In this document: positions 26,666 through 37,214 of the stretch, piece by piece
Position numbering within the stretch: position 1 is the stretch's first letter
How the letters are laid out: every line of letters begins with the position of its first letter
DNA from: Sphingomonas sp. NBWT7
Lineage (GTDB): Bacteria; Pseudomonadota; Alphaproteobacteria; Sphingomonadales; Sphingomonadaceae
Assembly (NCBI RefSeq): GCF_014217605.1
Contig: NZ_CP043639.1
Span: forward strand, 1,759,501-1,823,500
Length of the DNA stretch: 64,000 bases
Direction: 5' to 3'
Notes under the pieces: model-generated
The model's input: only the letters and a program-made list of their open reading frames with translations
Told to the model about the DNA's origin: nothing
The model's database searches: none
Made by a program: the position numbers and the translations under genes

Positions 26666-27118
26666 TCACCCGCGCAGCAGCTCGTCGCGAACGTGGATCG
26701 CGCGCAGCGAGATCCGCACCTCGATCATGAAGGAGACCAGGCTGGCGATCAGCAGCAGCATCGCCAGGATGAAGGCGACCGCGACATATTGCCCGATATG
26801 CAACATCGCGAGCACCGCGACGAACAGCAGCGCGACGACCGCGCACGTCATCACCGCCGACGAGACGGCCAGGAACAGCGCACGGTTGATGATCGTCATG
26901 CGCCGGTCGAGCAGCCGCAATTCCCACACGTGGCGCTCATGCTCTGGCCCGCTCGATCGCGGATGCAGCGCCTCCAGCGCCCGCGCACGATCGATCACGC
27001 GCGACAGCCGCCCGGCGAGCACGTTGAGCAGTGCGCCGATCCCCGCCAGCATGAACACCGGGCTCAGCGACAGCTGGATCGTCTGCGCGATCGTCAACAC
27101 TTCGGGCGAATAGGGCAT
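26666..27118 (-). CDS. DUF2721 membrane protein
   Basis: 150 residues from the ATG at 27118 (MPYSPEVLTIAQTIQLSL). Three predicted membrane segments: about 15-35, 80-100 and 105-130, with a charged cytosolic loop (DRARALEAL...RHVWELRLLDRRM) between the first and second. This layout and the N-terminal motif match the DUF2721 family, whose function is unknown. A longer frame upstream lies in the repeat-rich gap and is not used. Divergent from the GNAT gene. Confidence 0.8.
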   Translation of the reverse strand: MPYSPEVLTIAQTIQLSLSPVFMLAGIGALLNVLAGRLSRVIDRARALEALHPRSSGPEHERHVWELRLLDRRMTIINRALFLAVSSAVMTCAVVALLFVAVLAMLHIGQYVAVAFILAMLLLIASLVSFMIEVRISLRAIHVRDELLRG

Positions 27119-27160
27119 GACGCGCGATGTGCCGCGCTGGCGGATCGCCGGCAAGCGGCA

Positions 27161-27242
27161 ACGCGGGGGTAACCCTCGCCGCCGCAGCAATGCGGCGGTT
27201 ACCCCCGCCGCCGCAACGCGGCGGTAACCTCCGCCGCGCTAA
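27161..27242. repeat. Three imperfect GC-rich repeats that can each form a hairpin
   Basis: Units at about 27161-27190, 27191-27216 and 27217-27242 share GCGGCGGTAAC followed by CCGCCGCCGC-type arms. Each is an inverted repeat (GCGGCGGT ... ACC.CCGCCGC) and together they are a tandem array. They fill the 134-bp gap between two divergent starts, ending 10 bp before the GNAT ATG. Could affect expression of both genes, or be a small repetitive extragenic element. Confidence 0.65.
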
Positions 27243-27252
27243 GCGCGCGGAC

Positions 27253-28332
27253 ATGACCAAGCCGCTCGTCCTAGATGCGTTCGAACGCCTGCCCCGGCTG
27301 GTCCGCACCACCTTCGTCGAAGGGCTGTCGAACACGATCGATCAGGTGGCGGAAGCAGCCGCGCCGAGCCACGCCTTCCTTCGCCAGTCGTGGTTCGCGG
27401 CGGCGATCGCGGCGTATGGCGGGCGTGTACGCACCCTCACCGTGCATGCCGAGGACCATCCCGTTCTCGCGCTACCGCTGATATCGGTCGGTCCCGCGCT
27501 GCTCGGCGTCGCGGCGGTGCCAGGGAGCTACTGGCCGTTCCGCAGCTTTCCGCTCGCGCCCGATGCCGGCGCCGAAGTGCTCGATGCCGCGCTCGCCGCC
27601 CTCGCCCCGCGGATCGCCGCGCTGCGTATCGGCCCGGTGTACGACGACGACGTCGCGGTAATGCCGCTGCTCGACGCGGCGCGCGCACGCGGTTGGGGCG
27701 TCGTCGGGCGCTTCATCGCATCGAGCTTCCTGCTCGACATGGCCGCCGCGCGCGCCGAAGGCACGTGGCCGCGCAATTCCACGCTGCGCAAAAATCGCTT
27801 CCACGAAAAGCATCTCGCCGAGCACGGCCGGCTCGACTGGCGCTTCGTCTCGGGCGCCGACTGGCCGGCCGCGTTCGACGATCTCGCGGCGGTCGAATGG
27901 ACCAGCTGGATCGCGACGCGCACCGATGGGCGCGACGCAAAGTTTACGCGCGCGGGGCACGGCGCCTTCTGGCGCGCCGCCGCCGCCGATCCGGTGCTCG
28001 CCGCGATGTTTCGCGCGGCGCTGCTCACCGTCGACGATCGCCCCGCCGCCTTCTCGTTCGATATCGACGCCGGCCCGCTCAAATATGCTATCGCCAACAG
28101 CTACGATCCCGCCTTCGCCAAACATTCGCCGGGCAAGCTGCTCTACTATCGCAACCTCGTCGACGCGCTCGATCGCGGCATCGCTCGCGTCGACTGGGGG
28201 GCGGGCGACAGCGGCTACAAGCGAACGATCGGCGCCGCCGAAGGCCCCGCGATCCGGGACTGGCTGCTGCTGCGCCCCGGCGTGCCCGCCGCGCTGGCGC
28301 CCGCGATCAGGCGCCTCTGGCGGGGCCGATGA
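27253..28332 (+). CDS. GNAT-type (CelD/BioF2-like, FemAB fold) acyltransferase domain protein
   Basis: 359 residues. N-terminal region has a weak GNAT-like fold (residues about 30-150), and the C-terminal half (about 160-350) includes TLRKNRFHEKHLAEHGRLDWRF, AAVEWTSWIATRTDGRD and a KLLYYRNLVDAL...DWGAGDSGYKR segment. The last part closely resembles the acyl-binding end of CelD/BioF2 acetyltransferases, which modify cell-surface polysaccharides or peptides. Substrate unknown. ATG at 27253 chosen over an upstream frame running through the repeats. Its 3' end overlaps the convergent TetR gene by 26 bp. Confidence 0.75.
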   Translation: MTKPLVLDAFERLPRLVRTTFVEGLSNTIDQVAEAAAPSHAFLRQSWFAAAIAAYGGRVRTLTVHAEDHPVLALPLISVGPALLGVAAVPGSYWPFRSFPLAPDAGAEVLDAALAALAPRIAALRIGPVYDDDVAVMPLLDAARARGWGVVGRFIASSFLLDMAAARAEGTWPRNSTLRKNRFHEKHLAEHGRLDWRFVSGADWPAAFDDLAAVEWTSWIATRTDGRDAKFTRAGHGAFWRAAAADPVLAAMFRAALLTVDDRPAAFSFDIDAGPLKYAIANSYDPAFAKHSPGKLLYYRNLVDALDRGIARVDWGAGDSGYKRTIGAAEGPAIRDWLLLRPGVPAALAPAIRRLWRGR

Positions 28333-28969
28333 GCACCGCCTCGACCGCGTCGATCATCCCCTCGGTCGCCACCGGCTCGCCCCAATAGGGGTGATCGAGC
28401 CCCGCGCCGGCATCGCGCGCCGCCTCGCGCCCGGCGAGCAGCGTGCGCAGCGACAGCCCCGCGAACAGCAGTCGCTGGTTGACCAGTGCGAGCGGCAGGT
28501 GATCGAGTAGGCGGTGGAAGTGCGCCAGGCACCGCACATAGCCCGCCGAATGCTCGCCCCCCGCCCATTGGTCGAACATTTGCCGCCGTTCGGTCTGCAT
28601 GCTCGTCATGAAGCGGAAATACGTCTCGCTTTCGCCGTTCGCGCCGCCCATCTCAGCGTTGGGGACGACGAGCGCGCGGACGACGTCGCGCAGCTCGACG
28701 GTCCCGCGCGCCTCCGCCTCGTCGAGCATCCGCATGCGCAGCCCGTCGATCAGATCGGCGCCCTCGACGACGAGTTCGCGCAGCAGATCGTCCTTGCTGC
28801 CGAAATAATAATGCACCGCCGCCGCGTTGCGCTGTCCCGCCGCCTCTACGATCTCGCGCATGCCCACCGCCGCGATCCCGCGCTCGGCGAACAGGCGGCG
28901 GGCGGCACGCTTCAGCTCGTTTCGGGTGGTGCCGCCGCGGCCGGCGGATTGGGGACGCGCAAGGTTCAT
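28307..28969 (-). CDS. TetR family transcriptional regulator
   Basis: 220 residues. N-terminal helix-turn-helix (about 15-60): ELKRAARRLFAERGIAAVGMREIVEAAGQRNAAAVHYYFGSKDDLLRELV, typical of TetR repressors. The C-terminal ligand domain is alpha-helical and not assignable. It is divergent from the APH-type gene at 29088 (118 bp between starts), the most likely direct target along with itself. Overlaps the GNAT gene tail to tail. Confidence 0.92.
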   Translation of the reverse strand: MNLARPQSAGRGGTTRNELKRAARRLFAERGIAAVGMREIVEAAGQRNAAAVHYYFGSKDDLLRELVVEGADLIDGLRMRMLDEAEARGTVELRDVVRALVVPNAEMGGANGESETYFRFMTSMQTERRQMFDQWAGGEHSAGYVRCLAHFHRLLDHLPLALVNQRLLFAGLSLRTLLAGREAARDAGAGLDHPYWGEPVATEGMIDAVEAVLIGPARGA

Positions 28970-29087
28970 ACGGCGGCAGCATCGACCATGGCGCGCGGCG
29001 GTTCAAGTCACCTGGCTTAGATTGACGCGCCCCACCCCCCTCTCCATGATAATCCGAACGACTTAACGACGGGTGGGAGAGGCGATC

Positions 29088-30158
29088 GTGGCAGAGCTGG
29101 CGCACGACCGGGAGGCTTGGCGCGAACTGATCGATCTCGGCGCGCTCGCACGCTGGATGGACGGTAAAGACCTCGGCACCGGCATGCCGATCGAAGACGC
29201 CGACACGCTCGGCGGCGGCACGCAGAACATCCTGCTGCGCTTTACCCGCGCCGGCCGCACCTATGTCCTGCGTCGCCCGCCGCGCCGCCCGCGGCCCGAG
29301 AGCGACGAGGTGATGCGGCGCGAAATGAAGGTGCTCGCCGCACTCGCCGGATCGGACGTGCCGCACCCCGGCTTCATCGCCGGCGAGGGCGATCCCGCCG
29401 TGCTCGGTACCGCTTTCTACCTCATGGAGCCGATCGACGGCTTCAACGCGACCGTCGGCCTGCCGCCGCTTCACGCCGGCAGCGCCGACGTGCGCCGCCG
29501 CATGGGGGAGGCGATCGTCGACGGCGCGGTCGCCCTGTCGCGCGTCGATCCGCACGAGGCGGGGCTCGACGATCTCGGCAAGCTCGACGGCTGGCTCGAA
29601 CGGCAGGTCGGCCGCTGGCGCGCGCAGCTCGACGGCTATGCCAAGTTCGACGGGTGGAGCGGGCTCGAAGCGCTGCCCGACGTCGAGGCGATCTGCGCCT
29701 GGCTCGATGCCAATCGTCCCGCGACGATGCAGGCGGGGCTGATCCACGGCGATTATCACCTGTCGAACGTCATGTATCGCCCCGACGGGCCGGAGCTCGC
29801 CGCGATCGTCGATTGGGAGCTCGCCAGCCGCGGCGATCCGCTGCTCGATCTCGGCTGGCTGACGGCCACCTGGCGCGATCCCGACGAAGCGAACCAGCGC
29901 GTCTCGGTAACGCCGTGGGACGGGTTCCCGACGCTCGCCGAGATCGTCGATCGCTATCTTGCCGCCACCGGCCGTAGCGCCGCCGACGCGCGCTGGTACA
30001 CCGTGCTCGCCCCGTTCAAGCTCGGCGCGATCCTGGAAGGAAGCCACGCGCGCGCCTGCGCCGGCCTCACGCCAAAGCCGATCGGCGACGCGCTCCACGC
30101 GCACACCATCTCGCTGTTCGAACGCGCGCTGCGCCGGATCGACAAGCCGCTGCTGTAA
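29088..30158 (+). CDS. APH-fold phosphotransferase
   Basis: 356 residues with a GTG start chosen because GGAGAGG lies 6 bp upstream; an in-frame GTG at 29073 is inside that region. Kinase-like fold: LGGGTQNILLRF (glycine-rich loop), catalytic LIHGDYHLSNVMY (HGDxxxxN), and IVDWELASRGDPLLDLG (metal-binding Asp). The set resembles aminoglycoside phosphotransferase-like proteins including the ACAD10/11 kinase domain, which act on short alcohols or acyl-CoA precursors. Divergent from tetR, suggesting regulated catabolism. Confidence 0.9.
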   Translation: MAELAHDREAWRELIDLGALARWMDGKDLGTGMPIEDADTLGGGTQNILLRFTRAGRTYVLRRPPRRPRPESDEVMRREMKVLAALAGSDVPHPGFIAGEGDPAVLGTAFYLMEPIDGFNATVGLPPLHAGSADVRRRMGEAIVDGAVALSRVDPHEAGLDDLGKLDGWLERQVGRWRAQLDGYAKFDGWSGLEALPDVEAICAWLDANRPATMQAGLIHGDYHLSNVMYRPDGPELAAIVDWELASRGDPLLDLGWLTATWRDPDEANQRVSVTPWDGFPTLAEIVDRYLAATGRSAADARWYTVLAPFKLGAILEGSHARACAGLTPKPIGDALHAHTISLFERALRRIDKPLL

Positions 30159-30220
30159 CGCGGTCTTTGCGGTTCGCGGGTCCACGCAGCCCCGTGACCT
30201 AATCTCGCACACGGCAGGGC

Positions 30221-30391
30221 TCAGCGCGCGAACAACAGCGCGGCGGCGATGCCGACCGACACGGCGAACAATATGGCGGGCGATAACAGCCCGATCTGGG
30301 GCGCCAAACGCTCCCAGGCTGGCGCGCTCGGCAAGCGTCGTGATCCCTCGCGATCGTCAGCAGCACGCCAGTCGCGGGCCTGCGCTGCCAC
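30221..30391 (-). CDS. Small single-pass membrane protein, not in standard calls
   Basis: 56 residues from GTG at 30391, or 37 from TTG at 30334 (GAGGGA 9 bp upstream). Charged N-terminal half (AARDWR...DDREGSRR in spirit) precedes a hydrophobic run LLSPAILFAVSVGIAAALLFAR, one transmembrane helix ending at the C-terminus. This occupies most of the 377-bp gap between the APH gene and 30536 that otherwise looks empty; the remaining part shows nothing else clear. Coding status is inferred from frame composition only. Confidence 0.45.
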   Translation of the reverse strand: MAAQARDWRAADDREGSRRLPSAPAWERLAPQIGLLSPAILFAVSVGIAAALLFAR

Positions 30392-30512
30392 ACAATGGGA
30401 TCGCGAGCCGACCGCGCATCATGCGCCGATCACCGGACGTGACACAAGCAAACGCGGGGTCGCGCTTGTTCGTTAAAGTCCCCGCCCGCATTGCCCAGCG
30501 ATACATGGAACC

Positions 30513-30534
30513 GCGCCGCGGATAGCGGCGGCGC
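30513..30534. terminator. Hairpin just past the 30536 gene
   Basis: 7-bp arms GCGCCGC (30513-30519) and GCGGCGC (30528-30534) around an 8-nt loop. It sits directly after the TAA of the leftward gene ending at 30536. No T-run, so termination is tentative. Confidence 0.35.
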
Positions 30535-30535
30535 T

Positions 30536-30763
30536 TTAATTAGCTGCGGAGCGCGCCTCGCTCGAACGGTGCGCGCGCGCCTTGGCGGTCAGCACGATAT
30601 GGCCGCGCTTCTCCTGCACCCATCCCAGCCGGGTCAGCGCGTCGAGCGTATATTGGCAGTCGCCGCGCGAGATCATCAGATGTGGTCCGGCGTGACGCGC
30701 GGACCCCAGAACCTTTTCGAGCAATTCGGGCGTGATCCACGCGCCGTCGTCTTGCTGACCCAA
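30536..30763 (-). CDS. Hypothetical small protein, possible winged-helix fold
   Basis: 75 residues from a TTG at 30763 preceded by GGGGGG. Composition fits a small DNA-binding-like domain: WITPELLEKVLGSARHAGP, then SRGDCQYTLDALTRLGWVQEKRGHIVLTAKARAHR, resembling a helix followed by a beta-wing. Other in-frame starts give a longer, low-quality N-terminus up to 30961. No family assigned. It lies downstream of acs, in the same direction, and a perfect palindrome is about 100 bp upstream. Confidence 0.5.
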   Translation of the reverse strand: MGQQDDGAWITPELLEKVLGSARHAGPHLMISRGDCQYTLDALTRLGWVQEKRGHIVLTAKARAHRSSEARSAAN

Positions 30764-30865
30764 TGCGAACCCCCCACGGGTGATCGGCCGTCGGATGCGA
30801 CCTGCATCGCTACCGAGCGCCGACTCGCCGCGCGGGTCAAGCCGGTGCGCGGCGCCATCTGTCCG

Positions 30866-30881
30866 GCCGAAACGTTTCGGC
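30866..30881. promoter_or_regulatory. 16-bp perfect palindrome, candidate operator
   Basis: GCCGAAACGTTTCGGC is fully self-complementary with a central CG, the layout of LacI-family operators. It lies between the acs stop (30981) and the small gene at 30763, so it would sit roughly 100 bp upstream of that gene. No LacI-type regulator is encoded in this window. Confidence 0.4.
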
Positions 30882-30980
30882 GACGAGTCGTTGCGGCCGG
30901 GCCATGCCGGCGCCGTTGGAGCACCGTTAGAGGCGGGACGGTGACCCCCCCCAGCGCGCATGTCGTCCCGAGTCGGTCCT

Positions 30981-32918
<1,938 letters not shown>

Positions 32919-33025
32919 GCGTCGTCTCCTTTTACGCCCTGATGGCCGCTTGGCGACACGCTTGGCAACCCGCCGCGCCCTGCCCTTCGGTGCGACGTGC
33001 ACCTCGATAGCGGGGGCGGGAACCG

Positions 33026-33643
33026 CTAGCCCAGCTGGGCCTGCACGCCGTCGATCACGAACTGCACCGCCAGTGCGGCGAGCAGTACGCCGAGCAGCCG
33101 GGTGATCACCGCCTCGATCTTGTGCCCCAACAGCCGCATCATCGGCCCCGCGGCGAGCAGTGCGATCAGCGTCAGCGCGAGATTCAGCCCCAGCGCCGCC
33201 ATAACGATCGCCGATCGCTCCAGTCCGTCGTTGCGCGCCATCAGCAGCATCACGCTGGCGATCGATCCCGGCCCCGCGATCATCGGCATCGCCATCGGGA
33301 AGATCGAGACGTCTTCCGCCTCCTCGGGGGTGATGTTCGCCGCGCGATCCTCGCGCCGCTGCGTCCGCTTCTCGAACACCATCTCGAGCGCGATCAGAAA
33401 CAGCATGATCCCGCCCGCGATGCGGAACGAGGCGAGCTCAATGCCGAGCCCCTTGAGCAGCTTCTCGCCGAACAGCGCGAAGACGAGCAGGATCAGCGCC
33501 GCGACCCCGACCGCGCGCACCGCCATCGCCCGCCGCTGTGCGGCACCGGCCCCTGCGGTCAGCCCGGCATAGATCGGCGCGCATCCCGGCGGGTCGATGA
33601 CCACGAAGAAGGTGATGAAGGAAGAAACGAACAGCTCGATCAC
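33026..33643 (-). CDS. MarC-family membrane protein
   Basis: 205 residues with about six hydrophobic segments. Family marks: [23 protein letters not shown] at the start and [18 protein letters not shown] in the middle. The function of MarC proteins is uncertain; the early link to antibiotic resistance was not confirmed. The GTG at 33643 has AAGGAG about 8 bp upstream and overlaps the stop of the next gene upstream (GTGA), so translation is coupled. Confidence 0.88.
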   Translation of the reverse strand: MIELFVSSFITFFVVIDPPGCAPIYAGLTAGAGAAQRRAMAVRAVGVAALILLVFALFGEKLLKGLGIELASFRIAGGIMLFLIALEMVFEKRTQRREDRAANITPEEAEDVSIFPMAMPMIAGPGSIASVMLLMARNDGLERSAIVMAALGLNLALTLIALLAAGPMMRLLGHKIEAVITRLLGVLLAALAVQFVIDGVQAQLG

Positions 33644-34098
33644 GGGCGCTGCTCCTTGCGCGGCGACGCCGGAACGCGGCCGTCGATCACCGAACCGTAT
33701 GATCCTCCGGCCCACGATTGCACGACGTCGCCATGACCGCCGTCGGGTGCGACAGACCAGCGCCGGCGCAGCGTGCCGTCCGATTGCCGCTGCCAGATTG
33801 TGGAGAAATAATTTGATCGACCGCCAAGCGACAGCGTCCCGCCGGTATTCGCTGCGGTCGCGCCGTCGCACGAAGCGAAGCTCGCTGTCGGCCACCCGTC
33901 GACCGCAAGTGGCGGATCAGGCGCGTCCTTCATCAGCGCGTCGATCACGCGCTGCCGCGGCAGGGAAAGCGCGGCGTCCGCTTCCCATCTGCGAAACGCG
34001 GTCCACTGCCCGACCGCCTTCGCTTCAGCGGCGGAGGCGCGCTCCGCTTCGACGGCGGACTGCGGCGCGGCCGCCACGAGCAGCAGGGCGGACAACAT
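33640..34098 (-). CDS. Hypothetical exported protein
   Basis: 152 residues, with a short hydrophobic N-terminus ([15 protein letters not shown]) that may be a signal peptide. The rest is rich in W and G: AFRRWEADAALSLPRQRVIDALM, then a beta-like region SNYFSTIWQRQSDGTLRRRWS and VVQSWAGGSYGSVID. No family recognised. ATG at 34098 overlaps the folD stop (TGATG) and the 3' end overlaps the marC start, so it is embedded in the folD-marC unit. Confidence 0.75.
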   Translation of the reverse strand: MLSALLLVAAAPQSAVEAERASAAEAKAVGQWTAFRRWEADAALSLPRQRVIDALMKDAPDPPLAVDGWPTASFASCDGATAANTGGTLSLGGRSNYFSTIWQRQSDGTLRRRWSVAPDGGHGDVVQSWAGGSYGSVIDGRVPASPRKEQRP

Positions 34099-34967
34099 CA
34101 GATCGCCGCAGCGAGCGTAATGCCGGCGCGCCGCGCGGCGGACACCAACGTATTGCGCAGCAGCACCGCGATCGTCATCGGCCCGACGCCGCCCGGCACC
34201 GGCGTCATTGCGCCAGCCACCTCAGCACAGGCAGGGTCGATGTCACCCACCAGCCCCTCCTCGGTGCGGTTGATGCCGACGTCGATCAGCGTCGCGCCCG
34301 GCTTGATCCACTCGGGCTTGATCATCTTCGGCCGGCCGACAGCGGCGACGACGATATCAGCGCGCTTCACGACCTCGGGCAGGTCGCGCGTGCGTGAATG
34401 GGCGACCGTCACGGTACAGCTGTCACTGATCAGAAGCTGCGCCATCGGCTTGCCGACGATGTTCGATCGCCCGATCACCACCGCGTCCCTGCCGCTCAGG
34501 TCGCCGAGCACGTCGCGCAACAGCATCAGGCAGCCGAGCGGCGTGCACGGCACGAAGCCCTCGAGTCCCGTCGCCAGCCGCCCGGCATTGACCGGGTGGA
34601 ATCCGTCGACGTCCTTGTCGGGATCGATCCGCGTGATGATCGCGCTCTCATCGAGATGCTTGGGCAACGGCAGCTGGACCAGGATACCGTCCACTGCCGG
34701 ATCGGCGTTGAGTCGATCGACCAGCGCCTCCAGCGCCGCCTGCGGCGTATCGGCCGGCAAGCGATGCTCGAAACTCTCCATCCCGGCGGCGATCGTCGCC
34801 TTGCCCTTCGAGCGGACATAGACCGACGATGCCGGGTCCTCGCCGACCAGCACCACCGCCAGCCCGGGCCGGCGGCCGGTCGCCGCCGTCACCTCGGCTG
34901 CGCCCGTCGCTACCCGCGCGCGAAGATCCGCCGCGAACGCCTTACCGTCGATTATCCGTGCCGTCAT
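34098..34967 (-). CDS. folD: Methylenetetrahydrofolate dehydrogenase / methenyltetrahydrofolate cyclohydrolase
   Basis: 289 residues; interconverts one-carbon folates for purine, thymidylate and formyl-methionine supply. Signatures: VYVRSKGKA (catalytic Lys), [13 protein letters not shown], the NADP-binding [13 protein letters not shown], and the end motif [14 protein letters not shown] at 34967 gives [15 protein letters not shown]; the upstream frame is non-conserved. Part of a leftward group with yggT, argB and yhhQ. Confidence 0.97.
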   Translation of the reverse strand: MTARIIDGKAFAADLRARVATGAAEVTAATGRRPGLAVVLVGEDPASSVYVRSKGKATIAAGMESFEHRLPADTPQAALEALVDRLNADPAVDGILVQLPLPKHLDESAIITRIDPDKDVDGFHPVNAGRLATGLEGFVPCTPLGCLMLLRDVLGDLSGRDAVVIGRSNIVGKPMAQLLISDSCTVTVAHSRTRDLPEVVKRADIVVAAVGRPKMIKPEWIKPGATLIDVGINRTEEGLVGDIDPACAEVAGAMTPVPGGVGPMTIAVLLRNTLVSAARRAGITLAAAI

Positions 34968-35061
34968 GGCCGCGCGCATAGCCGCGGTGGCGCGGTTACG
35001 CCACACACGCGGGGGCAAATCGTCACGACATCAGAATGCATCCCGCCCAGCGAGGCGCGGA

Positions 35062-35367
35062 TCAGATCGATCCGATCATCACGCTGGCGGCGATGTTGTT
35101 GAGCACGATCGTCAGAATCGCGATCCCGATCAGCACCACCGCCGGCGCCAGATCGATCCCCTGCAGCTGCGGCAGGATGCGGCGCAGCGGGCGGTACATC
35201 GGCTCGGTCAGCCGGTCGAGCCCCTGGTAGAGCGAGCGGACGAAGTTCGACTGCATGTTGACGACGTTGAACGCGACCAGCAGCGACAGCACGAACTGGA
35301 TGATGATCACCCACCAGACGACGTTCAGCAGCACCTGCAGGATCTGGATGATGGTTAGCAGCAGCAA
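35062..35367 (-). CDS. YggT-family membrane protein
   Basis: 101 residues with two hydrophobic segments (about 5-30 and 72-92) separated by a loop with the conserved LYQGLDRLTEPMYRPLRRILPQLQGIDLAP. The YggT family is linked to membrane protein insertion or osmotic shock tolerance and cell division-plane positioning in various organisms; none is certain here. Sits between argB and folD. Confidence 0.9.
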   Translation of the reverse strand: MLLLTIIQILQVLLNVVWWVIIIQFVLSLLVAFNVVNMQSNFVRSLYQGLDRLTEPMYRPLRRILPQLQGIDLAPAVVLIGIAILTIVLNNIAASVMIGSI

Positions 35368-35436
35368 GATCGATCTCCGTCGGCGTGTATCAGTCGTATA
35401 GCACAGTTGGGTGCGGCGCGCATCCCGGTCAAGGCG

Positions 35437-36339
35437 TCATCCCTGACGGATCAGCGTGCCCGCGCCGCGCCGCGTGAAGATCTCGAGCAGCATGCCGTGC
35501 GGCACGCGCCCGTCGAGCACCACCGCCGCGTCGACACCCGATTCGACCGCCGCGACGCACGTCTCGAGCTTGGGGATCATCCCGCCCGATATCGTTCCAT
35601 CGGCGCGCAGCCCGGCGATGTCGCCCGGCGTCAGGTCGGTCATCAGCTCGCCGCTTTTGTCGAGCACGCCGGCGACGTCGGTCAGCAGGAAGAAGCGCTT
35701 GGCCCCCAGCGCCGCGGCGATCGCGCCGGCCATCGTGTCGGCGTTGATGTTGTAGGTGTGCCCGTCCGCGCCGATCCCGATCGGCGCGATCACGGGGATG
35801 ATGCCCGCCGCGCTCAGCGTGTCGATGATTGTGCGGTCGACCGCCACCGGCTCGCCGACGAACCCAAGGTCCACCTTGCGCTCGATTCCCTGCAGCGGAT
35901 CGGGCTGGTTGCGACCGACCTTCTCCGCCTGCACCAGGCCTGCGTCCTTGCCCGAAATGCCCACCGCGCGCCCGCCCGCCGCCGCGATCCACGACACGAT
36001 CTGCTTGTTGATCGATCCGGCGAGGACCATCTCGGCGATCTCGGCGGTCTCGGCATCGGTCACGCGCAGGCCGTCGACGAAGCGCGATTCGACGCCGAGC
36101 CGTTTCAGCATCGATCCGATCTGCGGGCCGCCGCCGTGCACCACGACGGGGTTGATCCCCACCGCCTTCAGCAGCACGACGTCCTCGGCGAAATCGCGCT
36201 GCGCCTCGGGATCGCCCATCGCATGCCCGCCGTATTTCACGACAAACGTCGCGCCCGCGTACCGCTGCAGATACGGCAGCGCCTCGACGAGCGTCTCGGC
36301 TTTGGCCAGCAGCGCCGGCGCGGGGGCATGATCGGTCAT
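35437..36339 (-). CDS. argB: Acetylglutamate kinase
   Basis: 300 residues; second step of arginine biosynthesis, phosphorylating N-acetylglutamate. Amino acid kinase fold: [10 protein letters not shown] at the N-terminus, [28 protein letters not shown] (substrate site), [30 protein letters not shown] and [18 protein letters not shown] at 36339 matches the canonical start. 11 bp downstream of yhhQ, probably co-transcribed. Confidence 0.96.
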   Translation of the reverse strand: MTDHAPAPALLAKAETLVEALPYLQRYAGATFVVKYGGHAMGDPEAQRDFAEDVVLLKAVGINPVVVHGGGPQIGSMLKRLGVESRFVDGLRVTDAETAEIAEMVLAGSINKQIVSWIAAAGGRAVGISGKDAGLVQAEKVGRNQPDPLQGIERKVDLGFVGEPVAVDRTIIDTLSAAGIIPVIAPIGIGADGHTYNINADTMAGAIAAALGAKRFFLLTDVAGVLDKSGELMTDLTPGDIAGLRADGTISGGMIPKLETCVAAVESGVDAAVVLDGRVPHGMLLEIFTRRGAGTLIRQG

Positions 36340-36350
36340 GCGCGCAGGCG

Positions 36351-37004
36351 TTACGCCGGGCGTGCCGCCCCGTCCAGTTTGCGCCCCAACGCCACGAACC
36401 CGTAGATCAGCGGCGGCACCAGCACGATCGACAGCGTCACCTTGGCGAGCATCTGCCCCAGCAGCAGCTCGCCGATCGGGAACACGCCGTAGAAGGCGAT
36501 CGTCACGAACAGCAAGGTGTCGACGATCTGCGACAGGACGCTCGCCACCGCCGCGCGCAGCCACAGCAGCCGCCCGCCCTCGCGCCCTTTCAGCGCGGCG
36601 AACAGCGTGACGTTGAGCGTCTGCGACGTGCCGTAGGCGATGATCCCACCGATCCAGATCCGCCACGTCGATCCCAGGATCAGCTGGATCGCATCGCGAT
36701 TCGCCGGCTGCATCTCGGGCGCGGCGGGCAGCGTATGGACGATCCATGACAGGATCAGCGATGCGATCAGCGGCACGAAGCCGATCTGCACCAGCCGGTT
36801 GGCGACGTGCCGGCCGTGCAGTTCCGCCACCGCGCTCGACGTGACGACGAGCAGCAGGAAGGCAAAGATCCCCGCCTCCACGGCTAGCGGCCCGAGCGAC
36901 ACCTGCTTGTTGCCGAGCACCCCGGCGATGCACACCATCCCGCCGTAGAAGATCGCGAAGGCGAAGAGCGAGCGCGAGATCGACGCTGGACGGGTTGTTT
37001 CCAT
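36351..37004 (-). CDS. yhhQ: Queuosine precursor transporter (YhhQ/VUT family)
   Basis: 217 residues with about six membrane segments; ASRSL-type N-terminus followed by GVLGNKQV and [13 protein letters not shown] in the first half and the family signature [21 protein letters not shown] with [20 protein letters not shown]. Characterised YhhQ imports preQ0 and preQ1 for tRNA queuosine. I looked for a preQ1 riboswitch upstream and did not recognise one. First gene of the leftward argB group; divergent from a nucleoside transporter. Confidence 0.85.
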   Translation of the reverse strand: METTRPASISRSLFAFAIFYGGMVCIAGVLGNKQVSLGPLAVEAGIFAFLLLVVTSSAVAELHGRHVANRLVQIGFVPLIASLILSWIVHTLPAAPEMQPANRDAIQLILGSTWRIWIGGIIAYGTSQTLNVTLFAALKGREGGRLLWLRAAVASVLSQIVDTLLFVTIAFYGVFPIGELLLGQMLAKVTLSIVLVPPLIYGFVALGRKLDGAARPA

Positions 37005-37032
37005 CCGATCGCGGGTAGCATCGCGACCGGCG

Positions 37033-37050
37033 CGGGCGAAAGCCCGTTTT
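37033..37050 (+). terminator. Orphan hairpin with T-tract on the plus strand
   Basis: CGGGC, GAAA tetraloop, GCCCG, then TTTT: the shape of a minimal intrinsic terminator read rightward. No rightward gene ends nearby; it lies 28 bp upstream of yhhQ and upstream of the nucleoside transporter. It could end an antisense or short RNA, or be coincidence. Confidence 0.3.
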
Positions 37051-37133
37051 GCGCCGCCTCAAGCCACACCGCACCGAGCGCCGACACCTGTGTCGCCCGC
37101 GCGACACGCCACGGCAGCGAATGCGCGCCCGGC

Positions 37134-37163
37134 TTGTCGAACCGTCGCCACCTTCCCTATGAT
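37134..37163 (+). promoter_or_regulatory. Sigma-70-like promoter for the nucleoside transporter
   Basis: -35 TTGTCG (37134-37139) and -10 TATGAT (37158-37163) with an 18-bp spacer. Transcription would start near 37170, about 45 bp before the TTG start codon. The boxes match the consensus at four of six and five of six positions. Confidence 0.55.
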
Positions 37164-37214
37164 GACGGGCGTAGAGCACAGGCGGCGCGCTTCCGCCCGC
37201 AACGGGGGTCGCAC

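Noticed and set aside
27161..27242. CRISPR-like array or attachment site
   Set aside because: Repeats are imperfect, directly abutting and GC-rich with no spacers; no integrase nearby.
30536..30961. 141-residue version of the small gene at 30536
   Set aside because: Its N-terminal 66 residues are random-looking and cross the palindrome; a TTG at 30763 with a strong RBS is more credible.
37005..37060. preQ1 riboswitch upstream of yhhQ
   Set aside because: A GAAA-loop hairpin is present but no recognisable preQ1 aptamer pattern; the hairpin faces the other strand.
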